Made by a program: the position numbers and the translations under genes. Shown here piece by piece: positions 31,991-43,145 of a DNA stretch of 64,000 nt. The stretch is from Prinia subflava. Taxonomy: Eukaryota; Chordata; Aves; Passeriformes; Cisticolidae. Numbering within the stretch: the stretch's first letter is position 1; every line of letters begins with the position of its first letter. The notes under the pieces were generated by a model. That model saw only the letters and a program-made list of their open reading frames with translations. It was not told where the DNA came from and did not search any database. The stretch spans positions 1,116,001 to 1,180,000 of the forward strand of contig NW_026960614.1 in assembly GCF_021018805.1 (NCBI RefSeq). Reading direction: 5' to 3'.

Positions 31991-33558
31991 ATAGAGAGAT
32001 TACTTTGGAGGTTAAGGATCAACAATATGTGGAATTGTTAAGCTTGATGTTGATACCTAATGAGGCTAAAGTTGAAAGTGAAGGTGAGATTTATAGAAAA
32101 ATAATAGATAAGGTTTTTTCTGGGGTTTGTGCTTCTAACACAGCAGGGAGAGCAAAGAATGCACCCCCAGTGCAAGTAAACCTTAAAGAAGGAAAACAGC
32201 CAGTTAGAGTTAGGCAATATCCCTTAAAGAAGGAAGACAGAGAAGGGATTAGTTCAGTGATTGAACTTTTTTTTTTTTGCAGATAGGGTTATTAAAAGAA
32301 TGTCAGTCTGAGTTCAATACTCCTATACTACCTGTTAAAAAGCCTGATGGGTCACATCAAATAGTACAAGATTTAAGAGATGTTAATAGGATAACTGAGG
32401 ATTTGTGCCCAGTGGTTGCCAACCCCTACACTTTGTTAACTTGTTTAACACCTGAACTAACATGGTTTACTGTTTTAGATTTAAAGGATGCTTTCTTTTG
32501 CCTTCCTCTCCATGAGGCCAGCCAGAAAATTTTTGCATTAGAATGGAAAAGTCCCAAAACTGGACAGAAGACTCAGCTCACATGGTGTGTGCTCCCACAG
32601 GGGTACAAGAACTCGCCCACAATATTTGAAGAAGAATTAGCAAAATATCTGGAATCCTGGGAAGCTCCATCAAGAGAAGGACAGCTATTACAGTATGTGG
32701 ATGACCTCCTGATAGCTACCAAAACTCAAGAGGCATGTGTGGAGTGGACAGTAAGCCTCCTAAAATTTTTGGGTCTGCAGGGGTATTGAGTATCCCAGAA
32801 GAAAGCCCAGATGGTGAAGCAAACCGTTATTTATTTGGGCTACAAGGTTAGTGCCGGACAAAGAACCTTAGGACGGGATTGCAAGGAAGCAATATGCCAG
32901 ACCCCAAAACCCCAGACAGTAAAAGAGCTGAGAACCTTTTTGGGCATGACAGGGTGGTGTAGACTGGATTTACAATTATGGGCTGTTAGTAAAACCCCTA
33001 TATGCCTTGATCACGGAAGGAAACAGAGACTTCCAATGGACGAAAGAAGCAACACGAGCCTTCAACCAACTAAAGAAGGCCCTCATGTCAACTCCAGCCC
33101 TGGGACTTCCAGATGTGAGTAAACCATTCTTTTTGTTATCTCACGAAAAGCAGGGAATTGCCTTGGGAATACTAGCACAAGACCTGGGCCTGTATCACAG
33201 GGCAGTCACCTACCTCTCTAAGCATCTGGATGCAGCAGCTAAGGGATGGCCAAGGTGCCTCAGAGCCATTGCGGCAGTGGCAGTGAACATCCAAGAAGCA
33301 CACAAGTTCACCCTAGGCCAGAAGATGACTGTGCTAGTGTCCCATACAGTGTCAGCAGTCCTGAAGGTAAAAGGTGGACACTGGCTTTCCTTGCAGAGAT
33401 TCTTGATATATCAAGCCATAATAGCAGAACAAGATGATGTAGAAATTGTGGTAACTAATATTGTGAACTCAGCTTCCTTCCTCAGCGGTAGTATGGCAGA
33501 ACCGGTGATCCATGATTGCCTGAAGACCATTGAAGCCACCTACTCCAGTCTCCCAGAT
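31991..33558 (+). pseudogene. pol: Provirus B reverse transcriptase
   Basis: RT motifs in order are VRVRQYPLKKEDREG, TPILPVKKPDGS, FTVLDLKDAFFCLPL (catalytic Asp), TWCVLPQGYKNSPT and the active site LLQYVDDLLIA, followed by the thumb FLGMTGWCR. YVDD is typical of gammaretrovirus-like enzymes. Frames break at about 32270, 32789 and 33000. The connection domain is open in the 277-codon frame 33007-33840. Confidence 0.9.
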
Positions 33559-33835
33559 CTGAATGACACCCCTCTCGAGGACACTGAGACCAGGTTCACT
33601 GATGGAAGCAGCTATGTCATCAGTGGAAAAAGACATGCTGGGTATGCTGTTACCACAAGCCAAGAGGCAATAGAGTCTGGATCATTACCAACCAACACCT
33701 TGGCACAGAAGGTGGAAATAATTGCCTTAACCTGGGCTTTAGAGCTGGCAAAAGGAAAGAAAATTAATATTTACACAGACTCAAGGTATGCATTTGGGGT
33801 AGTTCATGCACATGGAGCCATCTGGAAAGAAAGAG
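33559..33835 (+). pseudogene. pol: Provirus B RNase H, first part
   Basis: FTDGSSYVISG (first Asp), VEIIALTWALEL (Glu) and IYTDSRYAFG (second Asp) are intact in an open frame that stops where the solo LTR inserts at 33836. The final Asp lies beyond the LTR at about 34370 (NEVADRKAKEAV). Confidence 0.9.
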
Positions 33836-34215
33836 TGTAGCAGGAGCAGGATGACTTGTAAGGTAGAGCTATCCCAAACTGGGCCTCAGACCAGGCCTTA
33901 GACCTGGGCCTGCTAGACCTCAAACGTTTAACCTACGTAGATTTAGATAAGCTTGCAGTGCCGTAGAAGCTGGGTTAAGGTATATCTATCCACAGAATAG
34001 AGCAATTACTCAGGAAACACAGTGGCTGCCTTAAACTGTGAATGTTTACATATTTGTCCACGCTCACTGCCAATAGAAATGCACTTGTTGCTGTAAACTA
34101 TCTTTCCTGTATATAACCAGACATTTTGGGGAATAAAGGAGGAGAACGTGTGATATACCCACATTGGGTCAGACCCCGTTCTTTAGTCCCCGATCTTTAT
34201 CTGCTCCCAGCTTCA
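33836..34215 (+). mobile_element. Solo LTR in provirus B RNase H, TSD AAAGAG
   Basis: A 380-bp LTR runs TGTAGCAGGAGC to CAGCTTCA, with an exact 6-bp duplication AAAGAG (33830-33835 and 34216-34221). A TATA-like GTATATAACC lies near 34110 and AATAAA at 34132-34137. Size, ends and 6-bp duplication are alpharetrovirus-like, matching E1's LTR (787-1167). Confidence 0.92.
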
Positions 34216-34221
34216 AAAGAG

Positions 34222-34528
34222 GACCGTTAAACTCATAAGGAAAAAGTATTAAACATACACAAGAGATAATAAAAGTGTTGGAGGCAGTCCAGTCACCTGA
34301 AAAGGTAGCCATCATGCATATCAAAGGCACACCAAAAAGTGAGCTCTGAACTGGAGGAAGGAAATGAGGTTGCCGACAGAAAGGCAAAAGAAGCAGTTAA
34401 AGGTGAGGTAATCATTGAAACGGTTGAGGCAGCTTTAATTCCAGATGGGCAAATTTCCATTGAAGGTAAGCCAAGGTACAGTAAAAAGGATAAGAGTCTT
34501 GTTGAGAAAGAAAACAGAAGTTATAATC
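34222..34528 (+). pseudogene. pol: Provirus B RNase H C-terminus and integrase start
   Basis: Coding resumes after the LTR and includes the RNase H region ending NEVADRKAKEAVKGEV. The link to integrase follows (RYSKKDKSLVEKENRS) and stops at the reverse LTR at 34529. Confidence 0.8.
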
Positions 34529-34859
34529 TGTTGTTATTGTTTTAAGGAGAGCATGATAATAATCACATGACTCCCAGCTTATTACAGCAAGTGGAGAGCG
34601 CTCTTTATTCTTCAAAACCCTCTTTTTATACACTACTTCAGTACAATGAATATGATTGGTCATTTAGAGCCTACACCTCTTTGTAAACATCTTCGCCAGT
34701 AAACAAGTTTGAAAAACACCACCTGCTAGCTGTTTTTCACCTCCCAAGGATTTTTTGGGTTCCTCCTTAGGATTTTCCCAGGCCAGAATGACAGAGTTGC
34801 TTGCTTGTCTTTTCAGCAAGTGTCTGAAGCCTAAAATCTGACCACTGTCAGTTCCCACA
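34529..34859 (-). mobile_element. Solo LTR, reverse strand, in provirus B integrase, TSD about ATAATC
   Basis: A 331-bp reverse-oriented LTR runs TGTTGTTATTG to GTTCCCACA. It is flanked by ATAATC (34523-34528) and GTAATC (34860-34865), a 6-bp duplication with one difference. A minus-strand AATAAA lies at 34609-34604. Integrase coding continues as QEGWTITDEGKGR after it. Confidence 0.85.
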
Positions 34860-34865
34860 GTAATC

Positions 34866-35404
34866 AGGAGGGGTGGACCATTACAGATGAAGGGAAAGGA
34901 AGGCTTGTGATCCCCTCTTACATGTTATGGTCATTAGTGAGAGAGGAACATGAGAAAACACACTGGGGAATAGATGCTCTGTACAATTATTTGAAAGATA
35001 GAATCATAGCCAGAAACTTGCAAAGTACAGCGATTCGGGCAACTCTCCAGTGTAGCCTTTGCTTCCAAACTAATCCCAAAAATATTCCTAAACCAAAGCT
35101 TGGGCAAACTGGGAAAGGATATGGACCTGGGCAGCAATGGTAAATTGATTTTTCAGAATTACCCAGGAAAGGGGGGTACCAATACCTATTGATGTTAACA
35201 GATACCTTTTCAGGGTGGCCAGAAGCTTTCCCTACCAGAACTGCCAAAGTGAGAGGGGTAACCAAAGCATTGTTACAAGAAATAATACCGAGCTTTGGAG
35301 TCCCAGCCACAATGTCCTCAGATAGGGGGCCACATTTTATTTCAAAAACTGTGCAGTAAATTAGCCGCCATTTAGGCATGGACTGGGAACTTCATACTCC
35401 ACAT
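34866..35404 (+). pseudogene. pol: Provirus B integrase, zinc domain and first half of core
   Basis: The HHCC zinc-binding domain reads VREEHEKTHWGIDALYNYL and CSLCFQTNP (34907-35143). The core follows with LTDTFSGWPEAF (first Asp) and SSDRGPHFIS (second Asp). An LTR enters at 35405, just before the catalytic Glu segment. Confidence 0.88.
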
Positions 35405-36165
35405 TGTTGGAGTCCAGGATATTCCTCTGGCCGCCCTGGAGGATTTGAAGACTGAACAGGAGGGTCTGGGGTCTGAACAGGGGGGTCAGTTAGACCCACA
35501 AAGATCCTAGGAGGACACTGACTCTGATTCCTGCCCATGGGAGTGAACACTCACATGCAGGAAGAATCACGAATCCTAAGAATTTAGAATAAGTAGTGGA
35601 TAGTTTATTATAGAATATAAATATAGAAATTAGAATTCTTAGTATATGGGGCTGAAGAGGCAAGATGGAGGAATTGGGGAGTGGCCCTTGTCCTCCTAGT
35701 TCTTGCTCTCTTCCCCCATTTTGTGCTGAGTTGGGTTTTAGAGATTGGCTTAGAGTAGAACTGACATGTTAGTATAGGTAATAGGCATTGGCAAAATTTT
35801 GTAAATAAAAAATACGTTTCGGACAGTGGTTGGGTCAAAGATACCGTACTTAAGGTGCGTGGCTTTCTGATCCGCCTCAGTCCAGCCGCGTGTCTTGCTT
35901 TGCTGGGGACGCCTTGCAAAGCTGGACAAGAACTGATAGATAATTAAGAATAAACAGCTTGATAACATGAACTGCTGGACTCAACTTGTCGTCTCTGGCT
36001 TCGGTGTGAAACACCCAGGGCGAAGAGAAGACCGAAAACCTTATTACCCCTGGGAACAGCAACCCAGGGGAAACTCCCAGGGAACAGCAACCTTGGGGGA
36101 ACCCTTATCACCTTGGGGAACAGGAACCCCAAGGAGAATCTCAGGGAAACTACAACCCTGAGACA
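35405..36165 (+). mobile_element. Solo LTR in provirus B integrase core
   Basis: A 761-bp LTR runs TGTTGGAGTCC to CCCTGAGACA, with AATAAA at 35805-35810 and 35949-35954. It splits the integrase core: HTPHC before and SSGQVEKMN after. A clean TSD is not visible at the right edge, where a few bases differ from expectation. It is the plus-strand partner of the reverse LTR at 24386-25198. Confidence 0.85.
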
Positions 36166-36730
36166 TATCATCCTCAGTCAAGCGGCCAAGTGGAGAAAAT
36201 GAATCATTTGATTAAGCAGTAAATTATAGGGTTGGGACAAGAGGCAAAGTTACCTTGGCCTCAGGCTCTTCCATTAGCATTATTAAGAATTTGGACTAAG
36301 CCAAGAGTGAAAGAAAAATTGTATGGAAGGCCATATGGAATTCAAGAAGGAACAACACCCACTCAAGTAGGGGAAGAAACCCTACACAGATATATGATGG
36401 CCCTAAACAAATGACTTAGAGAAATTGAGAAACATGTGGCTGGGGCTCGAAGCAGAGAATTAGATGGACTAGTACATGATGTACAGCCTGGGGATTATGT
36501 ATATGTTAAGTCTTTTGCAGAAAAGACTCTGGAACCACAGTGGGAAGGACGATTCCAAGTGCTCCTCACCACCTTTACTGCAATCAATATCAAGGAACAA
36601 AGCATCTGGATCCATCACTCCTGATTGACGAAAGCTCCTGAAGGACTTTGGATAGTTATACTGCGTGATAATGAACAGAAATTAAAGCTTTCTCGGGAAA
36701 ATAAATAGAGTGTGGGTGAAATGATAAGTG
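36166..36730 (+). pseudogene. pol: Provirus B integrase, end of core and C-terminal domain
   Basis: SSGQVEKMNHLIKQ supplies the catalytic Glu. Then come PWPQALPLALLRIW, the YGRPYGI motif and the GPY/F-type module (LEPQWEGRFQVLLTTFTAI), with stops near 36225 and 36414. The domain ends before the env start near 36775. Confidence 0.85.
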
Positions 36731-36774
36731 TGGTATAGCAACTCTCCGAAAAATAGAAAGGCTTGTAGTTGTAA

Positions 36775-36880
36775 TGGATAATCAAGTAGGTATAGCCTGG
36801 AGAGTTGTGACATTTATGACCGTCACTACAGCCACAGCTAATGCAGTACCAGTATGTGGAAGGGACTAACAGCGGGCCTG
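36775..36880 (+). pseudogene. env: Provirus B env start
   Basis: An ATG at 36775 opens a signal-peptide-like stretch (VVTFMTVTTATANAVPVC) that stops after about 30 codons, where an LTR insertion complex begins. Downstream env continues at 38036. Confidence 0.6.
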
Positions 36881-37694
36881 TGTTGGGGGTTAGATTTGCC
36901 TCTTTTTCACTTACAGAATTTTTTCCCATAAGTTGCTAGGAAACTTTAACGAAAGTGCTTAACCAGAACAAAGGGAGTAGTCAAAGGAGATGGCAGCACA
37001 AGGCTACACCTTGTGTTTTGGGTTTCCGGGAGCTTCCCTTGGGGGGGAGAAATAACCCAAGCTTTGGGAAAGGTAAAAGACAGAGCTGGGGGGGAAGTTG
37101 CTCTCTCTCGCTCTCAGCATCAAGGAGGACAGTCAAGCTGCCGCTCACTGCAAGAAGAGTTCACGGCCATCACTCCATCTCATCCTGGGAAATCTACTGT
37201 CATCTGCTTGTGTACCCAGGAATCCTGAGCTTGCTTTCTCCTGCCCTCCCCCCACCACCGCTGCTTCTTCGGAGCTTTGAGGTTTTCCTGCTACTCTGTA
37301 GCCCTGCACTGCCCAGCTCTGCCAGGACATCCCTGCTGCTCCAGCTACCAGCGCAGAGCATCTGATCTCATCCACCAGCCCGGGACTTTCCACCGTTCTA
37401 GCTTGGCCTCTCAGAGTCCCACAGGGGCACCGAGATCAAACTGCCCCCGGGCTTTTGTGAAAGAAAGCCCTCGAGGTTCCTGGTTCTGTTTATTATTAAT
37501 GCTGTAGTAGTAGTAGTTTGTTTGTTTTGTCATATATACTAGTAAAGAACTGTTATTCCTATCCCCATCCCTCTGCCTGGAAGCCCCTTTAATTTTCTAA
37601 ATTAGAATAATTTGGAGGGAGGGGATTTGAATTCTCCATCTCTAGGGAGGTCCTGCTCCCTTCCTAGCAGATACCTGTCTTTCAAACCAAGATA
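36881..37694 (+). mobile_element. Solo LTR nested in another LTR, TSD GCCTG
   Basis: An 814-bp LTR runs TGTTGGGGGTTAG to CAAACCAAGATA, with an exact 5-bp duplication GCCTG (36876-36880 and 37695-37699). The last two bases of the duplication are the TG start of the LTR at 37698, so it inserted at the very edge of that older LTR. Its U5 end matches, in reverse, the LTR pieces at 49265-49337 and 57855 onward. Confidence 0.9.
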
Positions 37695-37697
37695 GCC

Positions 37698-38014
37698 TGT
37701 TAGCTAAAGGAGCGAGAAGATGAGAAACAAGAAGCTGATAAGGAGCTCTCTCTCCAAGGCTGTTACCAAGGAGACCAAGAGAAGAGAGGAATTGAAGAAA
37801 GGAGAGAAGTTTGCAGCTGGATGAAGTATTTTTAGAAAGTTAGCTGAAGTCACTGTTACTTTTCACCAATGGTGTTATGTTGATTTATTGTGGCCAATAG
37901 TTGGGGTAGAAGTACAAATAATTAGGTGTATAAAAGGTCAGGCATTTTTGATAATAAACAGTTGCCATCTGAAACTGCTTGTGATCTTTGCTTTGTGTTG
38001 TGACCACCTCAACA
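37698..38014 (+). mobile_element. Short LTR in provirus B env
   Basis: A 317-bp LTR runs TGTTAGCTAAAGG to CACCTCAACA, with a TATAAAAGG box near 37928 and AATAAA at 37953-37958. Env coding follows. Its TSD is not clear (GCGGGC versus GCGACA). Length and layout are alpharetrovirus-like. Confidence 0.8.
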
Positions 38015-38035
38015 GCGACACCAATACATTATAAT

Positions 38036-40002
38036 GTGACTGGTATATAAAAGTGCCAAGGGAAAGCTTATGATTTTGGCTCCCATGAGTCTCTGATTCA
38101 GATGTTAAAAGTTACAAATGCAACTGCGTGGGAAGGAAGAAATGTTTGGGGATGTGAATATGCATTTGCCCAGGATGGATTCCATGAATCTCACCAAGAA
38201 CCGATGAAACCTATTCGAATTGGCCCTGAATGCTGTGACAAACACTTAACTAACTGTTCTGAATTTAGGCTCAAAATAAAAGATTGTGCAATTAAGGACT
38301 TTAAGATTGGTTTTAATATAACTCAAGTTTGTACTGCTCCCCAAAAAGATGAGGTTAACTCAACCACCTCAACTAGCACCAACCTTAAAAGGACCACAAT
38401 GGAAGACTCAAAACACTTTAGAACCCATAGCCTCCATAATTACCAAAATCAGGCCATATGCTGTTAAGAAGACAGGAATTCAAAAATTGTTAGTTAATCC
38501 AAAGTGGTCATTAAAATGGGTAGACATGGCAATGCAAGTGAATGCGTCTGCAATTCGACCTGAGTGTGCTCCACTTTTAAGGACCTCTTTTACGGATTGG
38601 ACCACCTAACTGCAGAAGCATATACCTTATATGTCCAGACAGAAGAGACACCTTACTGGATTATTGGGGACAGGATTAGGGGTTCTAAACGCCATGGATT
38701 CAGAAGTATTAATGAACAAATTGACAGTAATTGGCAGTGATATAGTTAAATTACAACAACCTTTACAATCTTCCTTATTGGCATTAGGTACCAGCCAGTG
38801 GAAGTTGTCTAAAATATTACCAAAATTGGAAAATATAGAAGAGCGGGATCATCAATTGTTAATTAATACCTTAAGTACAGCTAGTGAGAACATTTCTTTG
38901 GCACTTGGGTGTACACAGGCCCAGTTACAGATGCAATCAGTAGTGGCCTCAGTCATAAGGGACGGGGGAGAAGGCATATTCCCTGCTGAAATATGTAAAG
39001 TTGTTTGGGATAATGCCTCTAATATGGAAAAAGGACTCCAGTCTTGGTGGGTTTTAGTTAATTTTTCTTATAATCCTGTGACAAGTATGGTAACAGCTTT
39101 TGTTTTAACCATATATGATACATCAGTGAGCTTGATACATCCAATTGTTACTTTGGGGCCAAATCATGAGGGGACCATACTATAGCCTTCTGAACACAGA
39201 ATGTGGGCACCAAAACTTGAAGGAAGGTGGTGAACTATTAATTTAGAATCCTGTTCAATGAGAGAGCAGTTGGGGTTTATACGTGAGGGTAATGTAGGTG
39301 ATGATAGATACTTGTTTGGAACCAGAGCAAAGCATTTGTCACTTTGAAATGCATCCCATTAATCGAACAACCCTGCTTGTGTATACAGGACAAGGTTGTG
39401 TCTGCCTTAGGACAGCATGCCCCATTATAATGGTGGATGAGATCATAGTGAATGAAACTCAATTTAATTTGTGTATTTGTAACTTTGTTAAAATTGAAGG
39501 ACGTGTTTTTTCCTGTTGGGCACCTGTCGTATCGCACCAACATATAAAGGCGAACTTGACTACTGTTCAAGAAATATCGCTTGTGCCTATAGGGATGAAC
39601 TTAACTTTGGTTGCACAATTACTGAAACACAGTGAATTAAAAGAAATTCTTAAGGGAATCAAAGATGAAGGAAAGAGAACTTTGATTACAATACATCATG
39701 ACACAGAGACTATACAGAGAGAATTTAAAAGGTTGGAAGAAGGTCCATCCTATCATTGGTGGGATGTGCTTTTTGGGTGGTCATCAACCCCAACCAGTCT
39801 GCTTAATACCTTGGTTCATCCAATTATTGTTTTGCTTATTTTAGTTAGTATAAGTTTGATTCTGTCTGTTATAATACTTGTTTGGAATCGGAGAATGCTG
39901 AAGAGAGTAGCAGCTTTAACTTCAATATCAATAGCATATGGTACGGTTTTGAGGGACACCTACCACACAGCTTTCCCAGATGAAGAAGAATCTCTATATT
40001 AG
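38036..40002 (+). pseudogene. env: Provirus B env, surface and TM subunits
   Basis: The surface part has several N-glycosylation sites and Cys residues over two frames (38102-38609). A furin-type site RQKR at about 38633-38645 is followed by a Gly-rich fusion-peptide-like stretch (HLTGLLGTGLGVLNAMD) in a 184-codon frame. A last frame (39298-40002) ends with a membrane span (VLLILVSISLILSVIILVW) and a tail. I see no CX6CC loop or LQNRxxxD immunosuppressive motif, unlike the envs of A, E1 and D, so this is a different envelope type. Frames break near 38467, 38610 and 39185. Confidence 0.8.
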
Positions 40003-40040
40003 TAAAAGAATTTACTAACCTTGAAGAAGGAGTGGGGAAA

Positions 40041-40650
40041 TGAATCATGATTTTTAAAGTGAAGATTTAGCTAAGAGTTAGAAGCAATTTATAATGATCA
40101 AGATGTAAGTCAGATAAGCGAATGGTAGGTTAATGATTATTAGATGCTTAAGCTAGAGTTAATTGTTATATTGCTTGCTATTATGAGCTTGTTTATAGAA
40201 GAAAGTGGAGTAAGTGAACTGTTATAAGAACAGATTGAAACCAGTGAGAACAACGGCCAGCACCTGGACTCTATACCAATCAATCACAAAGCAGAGGGCC
40301 TTGGATGGTGCCAGAGGGTCACAGAGACCTGCTGAAGACATTCCTGACTTCATCCTTTGAGACCACTGACCCAATTCGAGACCACCGACCCAATTCCAGA
40401 GAATTGCGCACCTGTGAAGGACTAATAGTTTCATTTTAATACTGAGTGGGGATGGGAGATGCTGGGGTTATACATACGTATTGTAGGTAAGATCTTGGGA
40501 AATAAATAGAGGGCAAAGAACCTTGTTTGGGAAGGTCATGCCTTTTGGAGATGACTCCCGTGCCACCGGCTGGTGAATAAACATACCATTTTCTAACTTT
40601 AATTAGTTAGAGGGTCTTTGTCTGAGATCATATTTTTTTTTAACAATTCA
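40041..40650 (+). mobile_element. 3' LTR of provirus B
   Basis: It starts TGAATCATGATT after the purine tract AAGGAGTGGGGAAA and ends AACAATTCA at 40650, next to GTGG (40651-40654). Length is 610 bp. Confidence 0.92.
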
Positions 40651-41020
40651 GTGGCACCTGGGTAGGTGATGGGGGTTGGGAGGAATTTTCATTGTCTCCC
40701 TGAATAGGAACCCATTTCCACTTCTCTTCATCCACCAGGTGCCCTCCTATTGCCTGACAGTGGGAGGCATGGGATTCCTCTGACTCCTGGCAGGCTTCCC
40801 TCAAGGATGGAAGGGCATAACTCCACCAGTCTTTTTCCCTTGCACTTTCCCTAATACTCCTTAGTCTTTCTACTTCCTCCTTAAGCTCTGCCACCAGTGA
40901 AAGGAGATCATTCACCTGTTCACATTGCAGGCAGGCATCTTTTGCAATTCCCCCTGGTACCATTGATAAGCTCAAACACTGCACAAGAAGGGGTCTGGAC
41001 AGATGAATTCTTCTTGGAGG
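40651..41020 (-). mobile_element. CR1 LINE 5' part (ORF1)
   Basis: The minus-strand ORF 40984-40640 encodes CR1 ORF1-like protein: CLQCEQVNDLLSLVAELKEE, then VERLRSIRESAREKDWW. This is the Cys motif plus coiled-coil region of the RNA-binding ORF1 protein. It is the 5' end of the CR1 that is otherwise found at 11850-16306 and 26969-27495. Its exact 5' edge (near 41020) is uncertain. Confidence 0.85.
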
Positions 41021-41832
41021 GTTCTATTTGGCTACATACACTTTTACTACCTGCAGCTTTTGATCATGTAAAAACCATTACTAACAAAAAAAACCCCAAA
41101 CCAATCAACCAACAAAATTGCAACAAACAACAAACTAAAAACCCCACTAGCAGGAGGAAACCTGCAATCCTGCCTGCAGGAACTGCCTCCCAAACTGCGG
41201 TGCCATGCCTTTGTTTGAGAAACAAGGCTCAGGCTTCAAATTTTTTTAAAAAGTTTAATCAGGGATAAAAGGGACAGTATCCAGTGCTGGGGTGCCTGGC
41301 AAGCTGCCAGAAACACACCGTTAGGTTAAAACAATTTTCTTATATACTTTTTTATTCCATTGGATACATGCATATTCATGAGGTTTCTACATATTAAAAA
41401 CATTCCTGTGAGTTCTTTCACATGCTTTGGGAATTCTTTAGTTTTGTTTGACCTTTGACCCATCATGCAATAGTGTAGACTTGATTGTTGGGAGTCATGT
41501 ATGCCATTTCCTCACAATGTGTATATGCCATTTCCTCACAATGACAAAGGGGGAATTATTGATAGCTGCAGGGTCAGGAGCAGGAGTCCTTTTCACATCC
41601 TTTTTTTTCCAATGTTATCTGTCATTTCTTCAATGTTATCTAATCCTACAGACAGTTTTAGCTATTTCCACAAACTTATCTAATCACTTTCTTTTGTTAG
41701 TTAGTTACAAAAAAACAAAAACAAAAAAAACAAAAACAAAAAAAAAGCATCCTGCAAAAGTTAACATAGTCTCTACTTTAATATTTTGCAAAAGCCTAAA
41801 CTGCAACATATGTTTTTCACACTAATGCCTAC
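41021..41832 (-). mobile_element. LTR-like sequence, reverse strand
   Basis: The plus strand shows TTTAATCAGGGATAAAAGG near 41249 and AT-rich sequence, laid out like the reverse-oriented E2 LTR at 8789-9418. I could not find paired ends. It includes a 24-bp period duplication of ATGCCATTTCCTCACAAT (41501-41518 and 41525-41542). The first 200 bp may be CR1 5' UTR. Confidence 0.4.
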
Positions 41833-42727
41833 TGTCCTGGTTTAAGGCAAATTTGGGAGAAAACTCCTGAATAGGGTCCCTCTGGGAATCAAACTCAAAC
41901 GGCCCCTCCCCCAACTTGTCTGGGAAAGAGCTTCCTCAGAGAAAAGTGGAAAAAAACTATTTATTTAACAAACAAAGTACCCACAAGCATAAGGAATGAA
42001 TAATATGAAACAGTAAAACCTTTTTGCTGTTCTCAAGTGAGATGGCAAATTCAGAAAATCCTTGCTGTGAATTGTAGCTCAGCTCGCTCAGCCTCTTATC
42101 AGTTCCTCCGGCACTGGAAAATGCCAAGGTCCAGGCCCCAGTGGGCCACAGGTGTGAGCTCCCGGTGCTCTTCTGGGTTTTTGAGTCCAGAGCAGGTTTA
42201 AACAGTCCCAAGAAAAAGAAAAAAAAAACCAATCAAAAAAAAAAAAAAAACCACCACAAAAAAAACACAACAAAAAAAAAAAAAACAGTCCAGGGAACTT
42301 CTCTGCTTCAGCTAGCTAAGGCTAACTAAAAGCAAAGGAGATCTCTGTCCCACTGTCTGTCTCTGCCTCAGCCGACACAGTCCAGGAGCAGAATGCAGAC
42401 GAGTGAGCAGTTTCTCCAAAACAAACTGTGCACTTCTTCTCCCTGCTTTGCTCGCAGAACCAGTCTTAAAGGCACAGAACTCAATATATACAGCACAAAC
42501 AGAACAGACGATTGGGGATACAAGCGTCATGAAGTCACCCTAGGACACCTAGTTAAGATACACATGGCCAGGGCACTGGCCGTAAAAGCTGACAAATTAT
42601 ACTATATCAAAAAACAGTTAAAAGTGATTACAAACTGTACTACATCAAAATTGTTGTGATTAATAATAATTTTCAAAAGTCAACACATAACAGTGAAAAG
42701 CCAACAATTACACATTTATTTATAACA
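41833..42727 (-). mobile_element. Solo LTR, reverse strand, TSD about CCTAC
   Basis: An 895-bp LTR reads TGTCCTGGTTTAAGG at the left and ATTTATTTATAACA at the right. It is flanked by CCTAC (41828-41832) and CCTGC (42728-42732), a 5-bp duplication with one difference. It contains a long A-rich purine run (42211-42286). A related reverse LTR is split around element J (about 44324-44506 and 47350-47430), sharing the GCAGACGATT / CACCCCAGGAC segments. Confidence 0.8.
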
Positions 42728-42732
42728 CCTGC

Positions 42733-43145
42733 TTTCCCAGTCCTATTCACTGCAATCCCTAGAGCCCTCTGATCTTTTTGTGATCAAATCCAGTCATGTT
42801 AAATTTCAAGGTGAAAAATTCCTTGACTATTGTGCTATCAATGTAGCAATGAGAGAAGTAGTAAGGAGGGAACAGTCCAGTTGTTTGGCTGGGTTCCTTT
42901 GGTCTTTTGATTACTTTATTTTTCATTAAAAATTTTATCTTATTTTGAAAATGCATAAAATTTTTATATCAATATGGTACGATAAGACTTGCCAATAATT
43001 TTTTTATATCCTTTGTAAAGAATATGCTTAAAGTACAAAATAAAAGCTCTGTAATTTTATTATAATACAAAACAAAGGTTAAAATAAGAAATTATAATAT
43101 TGACTTTCTTCCATGTAAACATGTTAAACTTTTCTTTTATTAAGT
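42733..43145. other. AT-rich interval between LTRs
   Basis: About 410 bp with no ORF, LTR ends or repeat that I recognise. Very AT-rich around 42950-43145. May be host sequence between insertions. Confidence 0.5.

Larger units (their letters stand above)
27496..40650 (+). mobile_element. Provirus B: class I ERV with tRNA-Arg-like PBS, heavily nested
   Basis: Full provirus layout on the plus strand: 5' LTR (27496-28106), PBS (28110), a long leader, gag, pro, pol, env and 3' LTR (40041-40650). A 4-bp duplication GTGG (27492-27495 and 40651-40654) flanks it inside CR1. By eye the LTRs differ at about two dozen positions. Five LTRs have inserted since: 33836 (RNase H), 34529 (integrase start), 35405 (integrase core), 36881 and 37698 (env). 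In-frame gag-UGA-pro order, YVDD and one zinc finger support class I. Confidence 0.92.

Noticed and set aside
41499..41542. Two direct copies of a 20-bp motif with 24-bp spacing, CRISPR-like at first glance
   Set aside because: Only two units, no spacer array, in a eukaryotic repeat region; a simple local duplication.
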